Origin: Bacillus methanolicus
GTDB lineage: Bacteria > Bacillota > Bacilli > Bacillales > Cytobacillaceae
Assembly: GCF_008764295.1 (NCBI RefSeq)
Contig: NZ_VTQX01000007.1
Span: forward strand, 62,001-126,000
Direction: 5' to 3'
Length of the DNA stretch: 64,000 bases
Shown here: one piece after another, positions 19,775 through 28,719 of the stretch
How positions within the stretch are numbered: position 1 is the first letter of the stretch
How the letters are laid out: each line of letters opens with the position of its first letter
Made by a program: the position numbers and the translations under genes
Notes under the pieces: model-generated
The model's database searches: none
Told to the model about the DNA's origin: nothing
What the model saw: the letters and a program-made list of their open reading frames with translations, nothing else

Positions 19775-20239
19775 ATGAAATGGGTTTCTAAAGATATGGA
19801 TATGTATTTGGGGGCGAAGGAATACGTTGATACGGTTGTTCTACCGCTACTGCCGATCTCGTTTGGCGAGGATTTAAAACAAACTGCCTCGATGACAGAG
19901 TTTATTTCACTTTTAACGATTCCGCTTGAGCGCCAATTTAAAGGAAGACTCATGATGCTTCCGGGCTATACATATTTAAAAAGTGACTCTGATAACAGCC
20001 GTCTTCAGGTAATAAAGCACTGGGAGTCAGAGTTCATAAAAAGTGGGTTTAAACATATTATTTATATAACATCCGACAGCGGGTGGAGAACAATAGAAGA
20101 TAAATGTGAGGGCACGGTGATTTGGCTACCGTCTCTTCCATTGGAGAATATGGATGAAAAGTATCGAAATTCCATCCTAGAGGATCAAATTGGCCAATTG
20201 ATTCATTTATTTGTGAAAAAGTGGCAAAATAATGACTAA
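19775..20239 (+). CDS. ypiF: YpiF family protein (DUF2487)
   Basis: A 154-residue soluble protein with the start MKWVSKDMDMYLG and the conserved-looking blocks DTVVLPLLPISFG, ERQFKGRLMMLPGYTYLK and the C-terminal LEDQIGQLIHLFVKKW. Size and place immediately upstream of qcrA correspond to YpiF of B. subtilis, whose function is unknown. I chose the ATG at 19775, eight bases after GGAG; starts at 19766 and 19769 overlap that RBS. The 110 bases that follow hold the qcr promoter, so it is probably not part of that operon. Confidence 0.8.
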   Translation: MKWVSKDMDMYLGAKEYVDTVVLPLLPISFGEDLKQTASMTEFISLLTIPLERQFKGRLMMLPGYTYLKSDSDNSRLQVIKHWESEFIKSGFKHIIYITSDSGWRTIEDKCEGTVIWLPSLPLENMDEKYRNSILEDQIGQLIHLFVKKWQNND

Positions 20240-20285
20240 TAGAGATTTTAATCACTGAGTTCCAATCCTTTAGCGATTTATTATA

Positions 20286-20314
20286 TTGACCTAAAGTATA
20301 GATTGATATATCAT
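20286..20314 (+). promoter_or_regulatory. Sigma-A promoter of qcrABC
   Basis: TTGACC at 20286-20291, a 17-base spacer and TATCAT at 20309-20314. The start codon of qcrA is 76 bases downstream of the -10 box. Confidence 0.75.
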
Positions 20315-20389
20315 TGTTATGTCCTAGTTTTATATTGTGCCTAAATTATGTCCGTTGGACTACCATTTCATGATAGAGGGGGGAAAGGT

Positions 20390-20896
20390 ATGAGCAAACA
20401 ACGCGTAACAAGACGTCAATTCCTAAACTATACACTTACCGGTGTAGGTGGATTTATGGCTGCAGGAATGTTAATGCCAATGGTCCGATTTGCAGTTGAC
20501 CCTGTTTTGAAACACAATGCAGCTGGTGATTATGTTGTCACGAAACAAAAGATTGATGAAATAACGAATGAGCCAGTTCGCGTGGATTTCTCATTTGAAC
20601 AAAAAGATGCTTGGTACACTTCAGAAGTAACAAATACTGCATGGGTATACAAGGATGAGAATGGTGAAATTGTCGCACTATCTCCAGTTTGTAAGCACTT
20701 AGGTTGTACAGTAGACTGGAATACGGATGCAACACACCCTGAACATTTCTTCTGTCCATGTCACAATGGACTTTATACAAAAGATGGTGTAAACGTGCCT
20801 GGTACACCACCGGCAGCGCCATTGGATGTATATCCATATAAAGAAGTTGACGGTTATTTAGCTTTAGGTAAAGCAGAACCGCGAAAGGGGGCGTAA
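20390..20896 (+). CDS. qcrA: Menaquinol:cytochrome c reductase Rieske iron-sulfur subunit
   Basis: The Rieske subunit of the cytochrome bc complex, which oxidises menaquinol at the outer membrane face. The 168-residue product starts at the ATG at 20390 after the strong RBS GGGGGGAAAGG. The N-terminus MSKQRVTRRQFLNY is a twin-arginine signal followed by one membrane helix. The 2Fe-2S ligands are in CKHLGC and CPCHNG. First gene of the qcrABC operon; qcrB follows after three bases. Confidence 0.97.
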   Translation: MSKQRVTRRQFLNYTLTGVGGFMAAGMLMPMVRFAVDPVLKHNAAGDYVVTKQKIDEITNEPVRVDFSFEQKDAWYTSEVTNTAWVYKDENGEIVALSPVCKHLGCTVDWNTDATHPEHFFCPCHNGLYTKDGVNVPGTPPAAPLDVYPYKEVDGYLALGKAEPRKGA

Positions 20897-20899
20897 TGA

Positions 20900-21574
20900 T
20901 TGTTAAATAAGATTTATGATTGGGTAGATGAACGTTTAGATATTACGCCTTTGTGGCGGGATATTGCAGACCATGAAGTGCCTGAACATGTAAACCCTGC
21001 ACATCATTTTTCAGCATTTGTTTACTGTTTCGGTGGGTTAACGTTCTTTGTTACTGTTATACAAATTTTATCTGGTATGTTTTTAACGATGTACTATGTT
21101 CCAGATATAAAAAATGCTTGGGAATCAATTTATTATCTGCAAAACGAAGTGGCTTTTGGACAAATTGTCCGTGGAATGCATCACTGGGGTGCTAGTTTAG
21201 TTATCGTCATGATGTTTTTACATACGTTGCGTGTTTTCTTCCAAGGAGCTTATAAGAAACCACGTGAGCTTAACTGGATTGTTGGAGTACTTATCTTCTT
21301 CGTCATGCTTGCCCTAGGTTTAACGGGCTATTTATTACCATGGGATATGAAAGCGTTATTTGCAACAAAGGTTACGATTACGATTATCGAATCAGTACCA
21401 TTTATAGGTGAGTACTTGAAGATCCTGATTGCAGGACATTCGGATATTATTGGTGCACAGACCATTACCCGATTCTTTGCAATCCATGTATTCTTCTTAC
21501 CTGCTGCATTGTTTGCATTGATGGCTGCCCATTTCATGATGATTCGTAAACAAGGTATTTCAGGTCCGTTGTAA
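20900..21574 (+). CDS. qcrB: Menaquinol:cytochrome c reductase cytochrome b subunit
   Basis: The short, b6-type cytochrome b subunit carrying two b haems and, in Bacillus, one covalently bound haem. The 224-residue product has four membrane helices with histidine pairs in HHWGASLVIVMMFLHTLRVF and in the helix containing FFAIHVFFLPAALFALMAAH. The cysteine in FVYCFGG near residue 43 corresponds to the haem-attaching cysteine of b6 proteins. The TTG start at 20900 has GAAAGGGGGCG upstream. Middle gene of the operon. Confidence 0.97.
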   Translation: MLNKIYDWVDERLDITPLWRDIADHEVPEHVNPAHHFSAFVYCFGGLTFFVTVIQILSGMFLTMYYVPDIKNAWESIYYLQNEVAFGQIVRGMHHWGASLVIVMMFLHTLRVFFQGAYKKPRELNWIVGVLIFFVMLALGLTGYLLPWDMKALFATKVTITIIESVPFIGEYLKILIAGHSDIIGAQTITRFFAIHVFFLPAALFALMAAHFMMIRKQGISGPL

Positions 21575-21624
21575 AATCATAAATGCGCATGATTTCTGAA
21601 TGACTTAAAGGAGGGGATTGTTCA

Positions 21625-22395
21625 ATGCATCGTGGAAAAGGTATGAAGTTTGTGGGAGATTCACGTGTCCCAGCTTCAGGTCGAAAACCGAATATTCCAA
21701 AGGATTACTCGGAATATCCTGGTAAAACAGAGGCGTTTTGGCCAAACTTTCTTTTAAAAGAATGGCTAATCGGTGCTGTTTTTCTCGTTGGATTCTTATG
21801 TTTAACTGCGGCGCATCAGCCACCGCTTGAAAAAATAGCAGATCCAAGTGATACAGCATATATTCCATTACCTGACTGGTACTTCTTATTCTTATATCAA
21901 CTATTGAAATATTCATTTGCATCAGGTCCGTACAATATTATTGGTGTACTTGTTATTCCAGGGCTTGCATTTGGTGCGTTATTATTGGCGCCATTCCTTG
22001 ATCGAGGACCGGAGCGACGCCCATCTAAACGTCCATTAGCAACTGGTTTCATGCTTCTTGCTGTTGCTGGTATTACCTATTTAACTTGGGAATCAGTAGC
22101 ACATCATGATTGGGAAGCTGCGAAAATCCAAGGTCAAATTGTTGCGGAAGCAGAAATTGATACTGAATCAGACGGTTATAAAATCTTTGAAGCAAATGGC
22201 TGTGTTACTTGTCACGGAGGAGACCTCCAAGGTGGAGCAGGTTCACCGCCACTAATTGATACAGGATTAACGCCAGAAGAAGTAGCTGATATTGCTAAAA
22301 ATGGCCAAGGAGCTATGCCAGCTGGGTTATTCCAAGGTACTGATGAAGAGCTACAAATACTAGCTGAGTTCATCTCTACTCTTGAAAGTGAATAA
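21625..22395 (+). CDS. qcrC: Menaquinol:cytochrome c reductase subunit IV-cytochrome c fusion
   Basis: Fuses a subunit IV-like membrane part (three helices, residues about 40-160, with the quinol-site motif PDWYFLFLYQLLKY) to a C-terminal cytochrome c domain with one CVTCH haem site near residue 193; the methionine in GAMPAGLFQ is the likely axial ligand. This fusion is typical of Bacillus bc complexes. The 256-residue length is normal. The ATG at 21625 follows AAAGGAGGGG. Last gene of the operon, closed by a strong terminator. Confidence 0.97.
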   Translation: MHRGKGMKFVGDSRVPASGRKPNIPKDYSEYPGKTEAFWPNFLLKEWLIGAVFLVGFLCLTAAHQPPLEKIADPSDTAYIPLPDWYFLFLYQLLKYSFASGPYNIIGVLVIPGLAFGALLLAPFLDRGPERRPSKRPLATGFMLLAVAGITYLTWESVAHHDWEAAKIQGQIVAEAEIDTESDGYKIFEANGCVTCHGGDLQGGAGSPPLIDTGLTPEEVADIAKNGQGAMPAGLFQGTDEELQILAEFISTLESE

Positions 22396-22405
22396 TGTTG
22401 ATGTT

Positions 22406-22438
22406 AAAAAAGCTGACGATTTGTTCGTCAGCTTTTTT
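22406..22438 (+). terminator. Terminator of the qcrABC operon
   Basis: AAAAAAGCTGACGA and TTCGTCAGCTTTTTT form a near-perfect stem with a tight loop and a T-run. Confidence 0.92.
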
Positions 22439-22570
22439 GACGAGGTTTTAGAAGTTTTCGTAGTTTAGAGCAAAAGCCTAATAAACATCAAGTACCAATA
22501 AGTTTTTCACAAGCTGTGTTAAGTTAATTGGGGGCCTGCACTGTCATTCCTTGTCTGAAAAATACCCTTT

Positions 22571-22662
22571 ATCATTTGTACGGTGATGAGCACGGGGGAA
22601 AGTTTTGATTAATGCCAACAGGGACACAATTCGAGCTTTCATTCACGTGCTTTGATTCCTGT
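22571..22662. repeat. Dispersed intergenic repeat (TGAGCACG family), copy 1
   Basis: Holds TACGGTGATGAGCACGGGGG, ATTCGAGCTTT and CACGTGCTTTG in that order. The same order of motifs appears at 60241-60330, and the last part at 53590-53645. No gene lies in 22439-22752. Confidence 0.45.
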
Positions 22663-22752
22663 TTAAGTGCTTTTTTAGAGCATTGATCAGTTTGTTTTTG
22701 GAGGAAATATGGTACTATAAGAAAGATGTGGAAATAAATGAGGTGAATATAC

Positions 22753-23346
22753 TTGAAGTTAATCTACTCCATTTTAGCAAATCGCTCCATTTTATCATTA
22801 CTTCTGATTATTAATTTCATCGGAACAGTTTACGGCTACTATTGGTATAAAAACCAGTTGGCAGATACTCCGCCGATTTTTCTACCATTCGTACCTGATA
22901 GTCCTACAGCGAGTCTTTTTTTCTTATTTGTGCTACTTGCTTTTTTATTGGGGAAAAATTGGCCGTTATTCGAGACATTAGCATTGGTCACGCTCTTTAA
23001 GTATGGCGTTTGGGCTGTCGTTATGAATGTAATCGTTTTTATCGTGGCAGGAGAGATTGACGAAGTGGGAATGATGCTCGTTCTTTCGCATGGAGCGATG
23101 GCCATTCAAGGGCTACTATATGCTCCATTTTACCGTTTTAAATTATGGCATCTTATTGTCGCTGCAATTTGGACATTACATAATGATGTGATTGATTATG
23201 TGTTTTTTATGATGCCTAGATATCATATGCTTAATGATTATATTCCACAAATCGGTTATTTTACTTTTTGGTTAAGTATTGTTTCAATTGCAATTGCCTA
23301 TTATTTCGGATTACGAAAAGACCGTTTTACACTCCAAATTAAGTGA
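22753..23346 (+). CDS. ypjA: YpjA, DUF1405 membrane protein
   Basis: A 197-residue integral membrane protein with about six predicted helices; it starts from the TTG at 22753 after TGAGGTGA. Features are the N-terminal helix followed by YGYYWYKNQL, a conserved-looking LHNDVIDY motif near residue 145 and a polytopic C-terminal half. Position downstream of qcrC and upstream of ypjB matches YpjA of B. subtilis, whose function is not known. Transcription from a promoter in the gap is likely because of the qcr terminator. Confidence 0.85.
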   Translation: MKLIYSILANRSILSLLLIINFIGTVYGYYWYKNQLADTPPIFLPFVPDSPTASLFFLFVLLAFLLGKNWPLFETLALVTLFKYGVWAVVMNVIVFIVAGEIDEVGMMLVLSHGAMAIQGLLYAPFYRFKLWHLIVAAIWTLHNDVIDYVFFMMPRYHMLNDYIPQIGYFTFWLSIVSIAIAYYFGLRKDRFTLQIK

Positions 23347-23431
23347 AATGGCAGCTACATCTACTAATATTTTTGGTCTAACCTTGTCCAACTTCACATA
23401 CCATTTAATAGTAATGTGAGGAGGGACAGGT

Positions 23432-24220
23432 ATGAAGCTGAAAGCTGCTATATTTTTTATTGTAATTCTTATAGTTGCACCAGTAACGATACAAGCAAAC
23501 CATCATATTTCCTCTATTGAAAAGCTTGATCAAATTTCTGATGAAGCTCTACAATTGGTGAAGTCTTCAAGATATGACGATGCAAAAAAACTTCTTGAGT
23601 ATTTTTCTAATGAGTTTCTTGCCTATACAATGGAAAATCATGGTTTCTCAATAGATGAACTACGGATTGTAACCCTTGCCCAAAATGAAGCAATTGAAGC
23701 AATGGGGAACGGCAGTATGGATCATGATGAGCGCATCAATCGAGTAACGAAATTTCGTCTTGCAATAGATGCGATTACATCAACGAATCAACCTTTATGG
23801 ACGGAAATGGAAAGGCCGATGATGGCAGTGTTTGGAGGAATGAAGGATGCTGCGTTGCAAGGGGATGCGGCAAATTTTCATTCACATCTAAATTCGTTTC
23901 TATCTTTATATGAAGTCATTTATCCAAGTATGAAGCTTGATGTACCTGTGCAAAGAGTTCAACAAATTGATGCAAGAATTCATTTTATTGATGAGTATCG
24001 ACCGCAAGTATTAGCGGAAGAAACAGGGTTGCAGGAATTAGTCGCATTGGAAACAGATTTAAGAGATTTGTTTAATCAGATGTCTGAGGATGAAGCAGAT
24101 CCATCTCTTTGGTGGGTGATCATAACAACTGGCAGTATTATTATTGTTACATTATCCTATGTCGGCTGGAGAAAATACAGAGGAGATAAGGAACGGGAAA
24201 GAGCAAAGAAGCGGATGTAA
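23432..24220 (+). CDS. ypjB: YpjB, sporulation-associated membrane protein
   Basis: A 262-residue protein with an N-terminal signal peptide or anchor (first 22 residues, cleavage likely after IQANH-type region), a helical extracytoplasmic domain, and a single C-terminal membrane helix, WWVIITTGSIIIVTLSYVGW, followed by a basic tail. This layout and its place after ypjA fit the YpjB family linked to sporulation; its precise role is not established. The ATG at 23432 follows GAGGAGGGA, an excellent RBS. Confidence 0.85.
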   Translation: MKLKAAIFFIVILIVAPVTIQANHHISSIEKLDQISDEALQLVKSSRYDDAKKLLEYFSNEFLAYTMENHGFSIDELRIVTLAQNEAIEAMGNGSMDHDERINRVTKFRLAIDAITSTNQPLWTEMERPMMAVFGGMKDAALQGDAANFHSHLNSFLSLYEVIYPSMKLDVPVQRVQQIDARIHFIDEYRPQVLAEETGLQELVALETDLRDLFNQMSEDEADPSLWWVIITTGSIIIVTLSYVGWRKYRGDKERERAKKRM

Positions 24221-24417
24221 CGGGTAGAAACATGGGGCTAAATCATTGACTCCCAATGAAATCCTCTTTACAATATAATTAAGCATATTATCCTTATGTT
24301 TTTACTGGTAATGGAAAATATGACTAGTTGTAAAAAAGCCAATGTGAAACAACTCATTGTCCGTATTTGAGTAAAAAAAAAATCTAACAACAAAGGTAAT
24401 GGAGGAATAAAATTAAT

Positions 24418-25101
24418 ATGGGATTTAGCTTTTTAATTTATTTTGCCCTGATCATTTTAATCCCGATTTGGGCCCAGTTGAAAGTCAAAGGCGCTTACAA
24501 GAAGTATTCACAGGTTCCCTCTTCATCGCATATGCGTGGGGCTGAAGTTGCAAGAAGAATTCTCGATACGAATGGTCTTTACGATGTAACGGTTGAAGAA
24601 ACAAGAGGACAATTAACAGATCATTACGATCCCCGTTCAAAAACTGTTCGTCTCTCTTCAGAAAATTATCATGGGCATTCTGTTGCAGCTGCAGCAATTG
24701 CAGCCCATGAGGTAGGACACGCGATTCAAGATCAAGTCGACTATGCACCACTGCGTATTCGCCATTCTTTAGTTCCAGTAGCAAATATAGGCTCCAATTT
24801 TTCTTGGATTCTCATCATCATCGGAATGCTAGCAAGCTTGTCTAATCTAGTGTTGCTTGGTATCATTTTTATGGCAGCAGCAGTCGTGTTTCAACTAGTT
24901 ACATTACCAGTGGAGTTTAACGCTTCAAATCGGGCTATGGATCAAGTTGTTTCACTAGGGATCATTCGAAATGATGAAGAAAAAGAAATCCGTAAGGTTT
25001 TGGATGCCGCTGCTTTAACATATGTTGCCGCAGCAGCAGTCGCTGTATTAGAACTATTACGACTTATTTTAATCTATACAGGAATGCAAAGAAGCGAATA
25101 G
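24418..25101 (+). CDS. YugP-like membrane zinc metallopeptidase
   Basis: A 227-residue membrane protein with the zinc-binding motif HEVGH near residue 98 inside AAIAAHEVGHAIQDQ, preceded by a domain containing YDPRSKTVRLS and followed by membrane helices and the segment PVEFNASNRA. These are the hallmarks of the neutral zinc metallopeptidase family that includes B. subtilis YugP. In B. subtilis yugP lies elsewhere, so the gene is an extra here, between ypjB and ypjC. The ATG at 24418 has GGAGG 12 bases upstream, a rather long distance. Substrate unknown. Confidence 0.88.
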   Translation: MGFSFLIYFALIILIPIWAQLKVKGAYKKYSQVPSSSHMRGAEVARRILDTNGLYDVTVEETRGQLTDHYDPRSKTVRLSSENYHGHSVAAAAIAAHEVGHAIQDQVDYAPLRIRHSLVPVANIGSNFSWILIIIGMLASLSNLVLLGIIFMAAAVVFQLVTLPVEFNASNRAMDQVVSLGIIRNDEEKEIRKVLDAAALTYVAAAAVAVLELLRLILIYTGMQRSE

Positions 25102-25131
25102 ATACGAAAAAGACAGCCTTTGGCTGTTTCG

Positions 25132-25180
25132 GAGTGTAGACAAACTCGAAAATCATCGAGTTTGTCTACACTCTTTTTTA
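25132..25180 (+). terminator. Perfect 18-bp terminator hairpin
   Basis: GAGTGTAGACAAACTCGA at 25132-25149 is exactly complementary to 25156-25173, with a 6-base loop and a T-run. A smaller ACAGCC/GGCTGT hairpin lies just before. The sequence is related to the hairpin at 50665-50707 beside the decayed transposase. Confidence 0.9.
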
Positions 25181-25273
25181 ATATAAAAATAGTTTAAGTT
25201 GATTGGACTGGAAAATGACATCTTCGCAGACGGATCCATGCTCCGAATGCGTCAGTTTCTGTCCTGGTTTAGA

Positions 25274-26149
25274 TTATCTTTCAATCGGTTTTTTATTTTC
25301 ATCAAGGGTGAAGCCTTCGCCAAGTACATCATGAACGATACTGACAGAAACAAAAGCATGGGGATCGACAGATGTAATTAAATTTTTTAATCGGACTATT
25401 TCATTCCGTCCGACCACACAGTATAATACTTCGCGCTCCTGTTTGGTGAATGAGCCGTGCCCCTTGAGGACGGTAACCCCCCGATCCATTTCTTTCATAA
25501 TTTTCGCCGAGATATCTTCATTTTTATCTGATATGATCATCGCACCTCTTGCAGAATAAGCTCCTTCCTGCATAAAGTCGATCACTTTGGCTCCAACAAA
25601 GACAGCTACTAACGTATACATCGCTTCTCGGTGCGATAAATAAAAAATAAGAGATAAGATAATAACGACAGCATCAAACATAAACATCGTTTTGCCCATG
25701 CTCCAACCGATGTATTTTTGAGCAAGTCTTGCGATAATATCGACACCGCCAGTAGTTCCGCCATAGCGGAATATGATTCCTAATCCAATGCCGATAAAAA
25801 CGCCGGCAAACAGAGCAGCAAGCGCTAAATCATCGTTTAACGGAATCGTAATAAATGGATAGCGTTGGAATAACCAGAGGAAGATCGATACACTTATCGT
25901 ACCAATGATTGTATAAATAAATACTTTTCGACCTAGTAGTTTCCAACCTATAAAAAATACAGGGATATTTAAAATTAAATTTGTGTAGGATGGGTCAAAT
26001 TTATAGAGAAAATATAGCAATAGGGTAATTCCGGTGAAGCCTCCCTCTGCTAAATTGTTTTCCATATTAAAGTGGACGATGCCAAATGAAAAAATGGCAG
26101 AGCCAATTAATATAAAGAAGATATTTTTCAGTTTAAGTCCAAAGGGCAT
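25274..26149 (-). CDS. ypjC: YpjC, YitT-family membrane protein with DUF2179 domain
   Basis: A 291-residue protein with five to six membrane helices in the first 200 residues, including the conserved RYGGTTGGVDIIARL segment, and a C-terminal soluble DUF2179 domain (SAKIMKEMDRGVTVLKGHGSF to the end). This is the YitT family layout; function unknown, possibly a transporter. Encoded on the minus strand against its neighbours, from the ATG at 26149 with AGAGAGGAATG upstream. Position between the ypjB region and ypjD matches B. subtilis ypjC. Confidence 0.9.
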   Translation of the reverse strand: MPFGLKLKNIFFILIGSAIFSFGIVHFNMENNLAEGGFTGITLLLYFLYKFDPSYTNLILNIPVFFIGWKLLGRKVFIYTIIGTISVSIFLWLFQRYPFITIPLNDDLALAALFAGVFIGIGLGIIFRYGGTTGGVDIIARLAQKYIGWSMGKTMFMFDAVVIILSLIFYLSHREAMYTLVAVFVGAKVIDFMQEGAYSARGAMIISDKNEDISAKIMKEMDRGVTVLKGHGSFTKQEREVLYCVVGRNEIVRLKNLITSVDPHAFVSVSIVHDVLGEGFTLDENKKPIER

Positions 26150-26326
26150 TTCAACATTCCTCTCTTTCGCATACTACTCCTTCAAAACGCTTTAATTATA
26201 AGGGAAGCCATTAAGAATGGCAACAACTGGGGAAATAAAAAATATTTGTAAAAGCCATTGTTATTATTTAATATTAACTTTAATGATGAATGTTTAATGA
26301 CTGACATATTTAGGAGTGGTAGTAAT

Positions 26327-26668
26327 ATGAGCCGAAATAAATCCATTAAGGAGATGCAAGCGGAAGTTGATACATACATTGCTCAATTTAAGGAAGGTTA
26401 TTTCAGCCCTCTAGCGATGCTGGCAAGGATGACGGAAGAACTAGGGGAGCTAGCTCGTGAAGTTAATCATTATTATGGTGAAAAACCAAAAAAATCATCT
26501 GAGGACGAAAAAACGATTGAGGAAGAATTAGGTGATTTACTCTTTGTGATCACTTGTTTTGCTAATTCTCTTAATATTGATTTAGAAGAAGCACATGATC
26601 GAGTAATGCACAAATTTAATACGAGAGATAAAGATCGTTGGACAAGGATAGAACAAACAGAGGAGTGA
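26327..26668 (+). CDS. ypjD: YpjD, MazG-type nucleotide pyrophosphohydrolase
   Basis: A small 113-residue all-alpha NTP pyrophosphatase of the MazG fold. The metal-binding motifs are EELGELAREV near residue 37 and EEELGDLLFV near residue 65. It probably cleaves non-canonical or surplus (d)NTPs to the monophosphate, but the true substrate is not known. The ATG at 26327 follows TAGGAGTGG; a longer frame from 26258 has no RBS. dapB begins six bases after the stop, so the two are cotranscribed, as in B. subtilis. Confidence 0.92.
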   Translation: MSRNKSIKEMQAEVDTYIAQFKEGYFSPLAMLARMTEELGELAREVNHYYGEKPKKSSEDEKTIEEELGDLLFVITCFANSLNIDLEEAHDRVMHKFNTRDKDRWTRIEQTEE

Positions 26669-26674
26669 CGCGAA

Positions 26675-27475
26675 ATGAAGAAAATAAAAGTAATAATAGC
26701 TGGTCCAAGAGGTAGAATGGGGAGAGAAGCAGTAAAATTAGTTGAAACAACCGAAAATTATCAACTCGTTGCTGCGATAGACTATAAATATGATGGTAAG
26801 CTGCTACAAGAAATAGAAGGTTTTCATGCTTTAGAAGTACCTGTATTTGGGGATATAGAAAAATGTTTTTCTGAAATTGAAGCAGATGTGTTGATCGATT
26901 TAACGACACCAGAGATTGGGATGCACCATACAAAAACAGCGTTATTGCACGGTGTTAGACCGGTGGTGGGAACAACAGGGTTTTCAAAAGAAGATTTAGC
27001 CGAGCTCCAAGCCACTTGTGAAGAGAAAGAGCTAGGCTGTATTATTGCCCCTAATTTTGCCATTGGAGCAGTTCTAATGATGAAGTTTTCTCAAATGGCG
27101 GGGAAGTACTTTGAAGATGTTGAAATTATCGAGTTGCATCATGATCAAAAACTTGATGCTCCTTCAGGGACAGCAGTGAAAACTGCCGAAATGATTTCCG
27201 CAGTCAGAGAACAAAAATCTCAAGGGCACCCTAATGAAAAAGAAACGATGCAAGGTGCTAGAGGGGCTAATTTTGAAGGGATGCATATTCATTCCGTGCG
27301 CTTACCTGGTTTAATAGCGCATCAGCAGGTGATGTTTGGTTCTGATGGACAAACACTCTCGATTCGCCACGATTCCTATAATCGTGCTTCCTTTATGTCG
27401 GGAGTCAAACTTGCGGTTGATACAGTCATGAAAATAGATACATTTGTTTATGGCCTTGAAAATATCATCGAATAA
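26675..27475 (+). CDS. dapB: 4-hydroxy-tetrahydrodipicolinate reductase
   Basis: Reduces hydroxy-tetrahydrodipicolinate with NAD(P)H in lysine and diaminopimelate synthesis. The 266-residue product has the nucleotide-binding motif [10 protein letters not shown] at residues 9-18, VGTTGF near 101, and the catalytic signature [15 protein letters not shown] near 155. The ATG at 26675 has GAGGAGTG upstream, overlapping the end of ypjD. Confidence 0.97.
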   Translation: MKKIKVIIAGPRGRMGREAVKLVETTENYQLVAAIDYKYDGKLLQEIEGFHALEVPVFGDIEKCFSEIEADVLIDLTTPEIGMHHTKTALLHGVRPVVGTTGFSKEDLAELQATCEEKELGCIIAPNFAIGAVLMMKFSQMAGKYFEDVEIIELHHDQKLDAPSGTAVKTAEMISAVREQKSQGHPNEKETMQGARGANFEGMHIHSVRLPGLIAHQQVMFGSDGQTLSIRHDSYNRASFMSGVKLAVDTVMKIDTFVYGLENIIE

Positions 27476-27593
27476 GTAGACAGTTTAATGAAATTAAAGC
27501 AAAGCTTATACTTAAATAAAGTCGCGTGAAGTAAAAAAAATGGGGGATTTCACAAAAATTGTGAAAAGAGTGAATAGGAAAGAGGAGATAGCG

Positions 27594-28013
27594 ATGAATA
27601 TTGCATTAATTGCCCATGATAAGAAAAAAGACGATATGGTGCGCTTTGTCATGGCGTATGAAGAGATTTTAAAAGATCATACGCTATTTGGAACAGGAAC
27701 GACAGGTTTGAAAATTATGGAATCAACGAATTTAAAGGTTCATCGATTTCAGTCAGGTCCACTTGGGGGAGATCAAGAAATTGGTGCCATGATAGCGAAT
27801 AATCAAATGGATGTCGTCTTATTTTTTCGAGATCCACTAACAGCTCAGCCACATGAACCAGATGTTTCTGCTTTAATTCGATTATGTGATGTCTATTTAG
27901 TTCCACTTGCAACTAATATGGGAACTGCGGAAGTGATTATTAAAGGTTTAGAGCGCGGTGATCTTTCTTGGCGTCAGATCATTGCAAAACGAAATGGTGA
28001 AGTGAATGAATGA
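27594..28013 (+). CDS. mgsA: Methylglyoxal synthase
   Basis: Converts dihydroxyacetone phosphate to methylglyoxal and phosphate, a bypass of lower glycolysis. The 139-residue product begins [16 protein letters not shown] and keeps the phosphate-binding segment TGTTGLKI, the [12 protein letters not shown] motif and [19 protein letters not shown] with the catalytic aspartate. The ATG at 27594 follows AGAGGAG. Its last eight bases overlap the start of bshB1. Closeness to the bacillithiol genes makes sense, because bacillithiol helps detoxify methylglyoxal. Confidence 0.97.
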   Translation: MNIALIAHDKKKDDMVRFVMAYEEILKDHTLFGTGTTGLKIMESTNLKVHRFQSGPLGGDQEIGAMIANNQMDVVLFFRDPLTAQPHEPDVSALIRLCDVYLVPLATNMGTAEVIIKGLERGDLSWRQIIAKRNGEVNE

Positions 28014-28719
28014 ACAATTGGATATTTTAGCTTTTGGAGCCCATGCGGATGATGTTGAAATCGGCATGGGTGGAACAATTGCAAAATATACATCATGCGG
28101 TAAAAAGGTCGGTATTTGTGATTTAACACGAGCTGAATTATCTTCCAATGGTACGGTAGAAGGAAGGCTTGAAGAAGCTAAGAGAGCAGCGGATCGATTG
28201 GGAGTAAAAGTTCGAGAAAATCTCAATTTACCCGACCGGGGATTGTTCATGTCTGAGCAGTTAATCCAAGAGGTGGTTACGCTCATTAGAAAGTACCGAC
28301 CTAAGGTGGTGTGTACTCCGTATCATCTTGATCGTCATCCCGATCACGGGAACTGTACAAAGATTGTAGAAGAAGCCTTTTTCTCCGCGGGAATTCGAAA
28401 ATTGAAAACAGCTCAACAATACGCTCCTTACCGTCCAAATAAGCTTTTTTATTATATGATTAACGGGTTTCATAAGCCTGATTTCGTCATAGATATATCG
28501 GATTTCATGGAACGAAAATTAGCGAGTTTAACTGCTTATGAAAGTCAATTTCAAAGAGGTGCTGAAACAGTGGAGACTCCTTTAGTCAATGGTTATCTTG
28601 AATCGATCGAGGCGAGAGAAAGGTTGTTCGGGAAAGAAGTTGGAGTCAAATATGCTGAAGGGTTTATCACTAAAACCCCCATCTTGCTAAACAGGGATTT
28701 ATTAGGAGAGCACGAATGA
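28006..28719 (+). CDS. bshB1: Bacillithiol synthesis deacetylase BshB1
   Basis: LmbE-type zinc deacetylase that removes acetate from GlcNAc-malate, the second step of bacillithiol synthesis. The 237-residue product has the zinc motif AHADD at residues 12-16 and the second motif HPDH near residue 110. It overlaps mgsA upstream and bshA downstream (ATGA), so all three are translated from one message. Confidence 0.95.
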   Translation: MNEQLDILAFGAHADDVEIGMGGTIAKYTSCGKKVGICDLTRAELSSNGTVEGRLEEAKRAADRLGVKVRENLNLPDRGLFMSEQLIQEVVTLIRKYRPKVVCTPYHLDRHPDHGNCTKIVEEAFFSAGIRKLKTAQQYAPYRPNKLFYYMINGFHKPDFVIDISDFMERKLASLTAYESQFQRGAETVETPLVNGYLESIEARERLFGKEVGVKYAEGFITKTPILLNRDLLGEHE

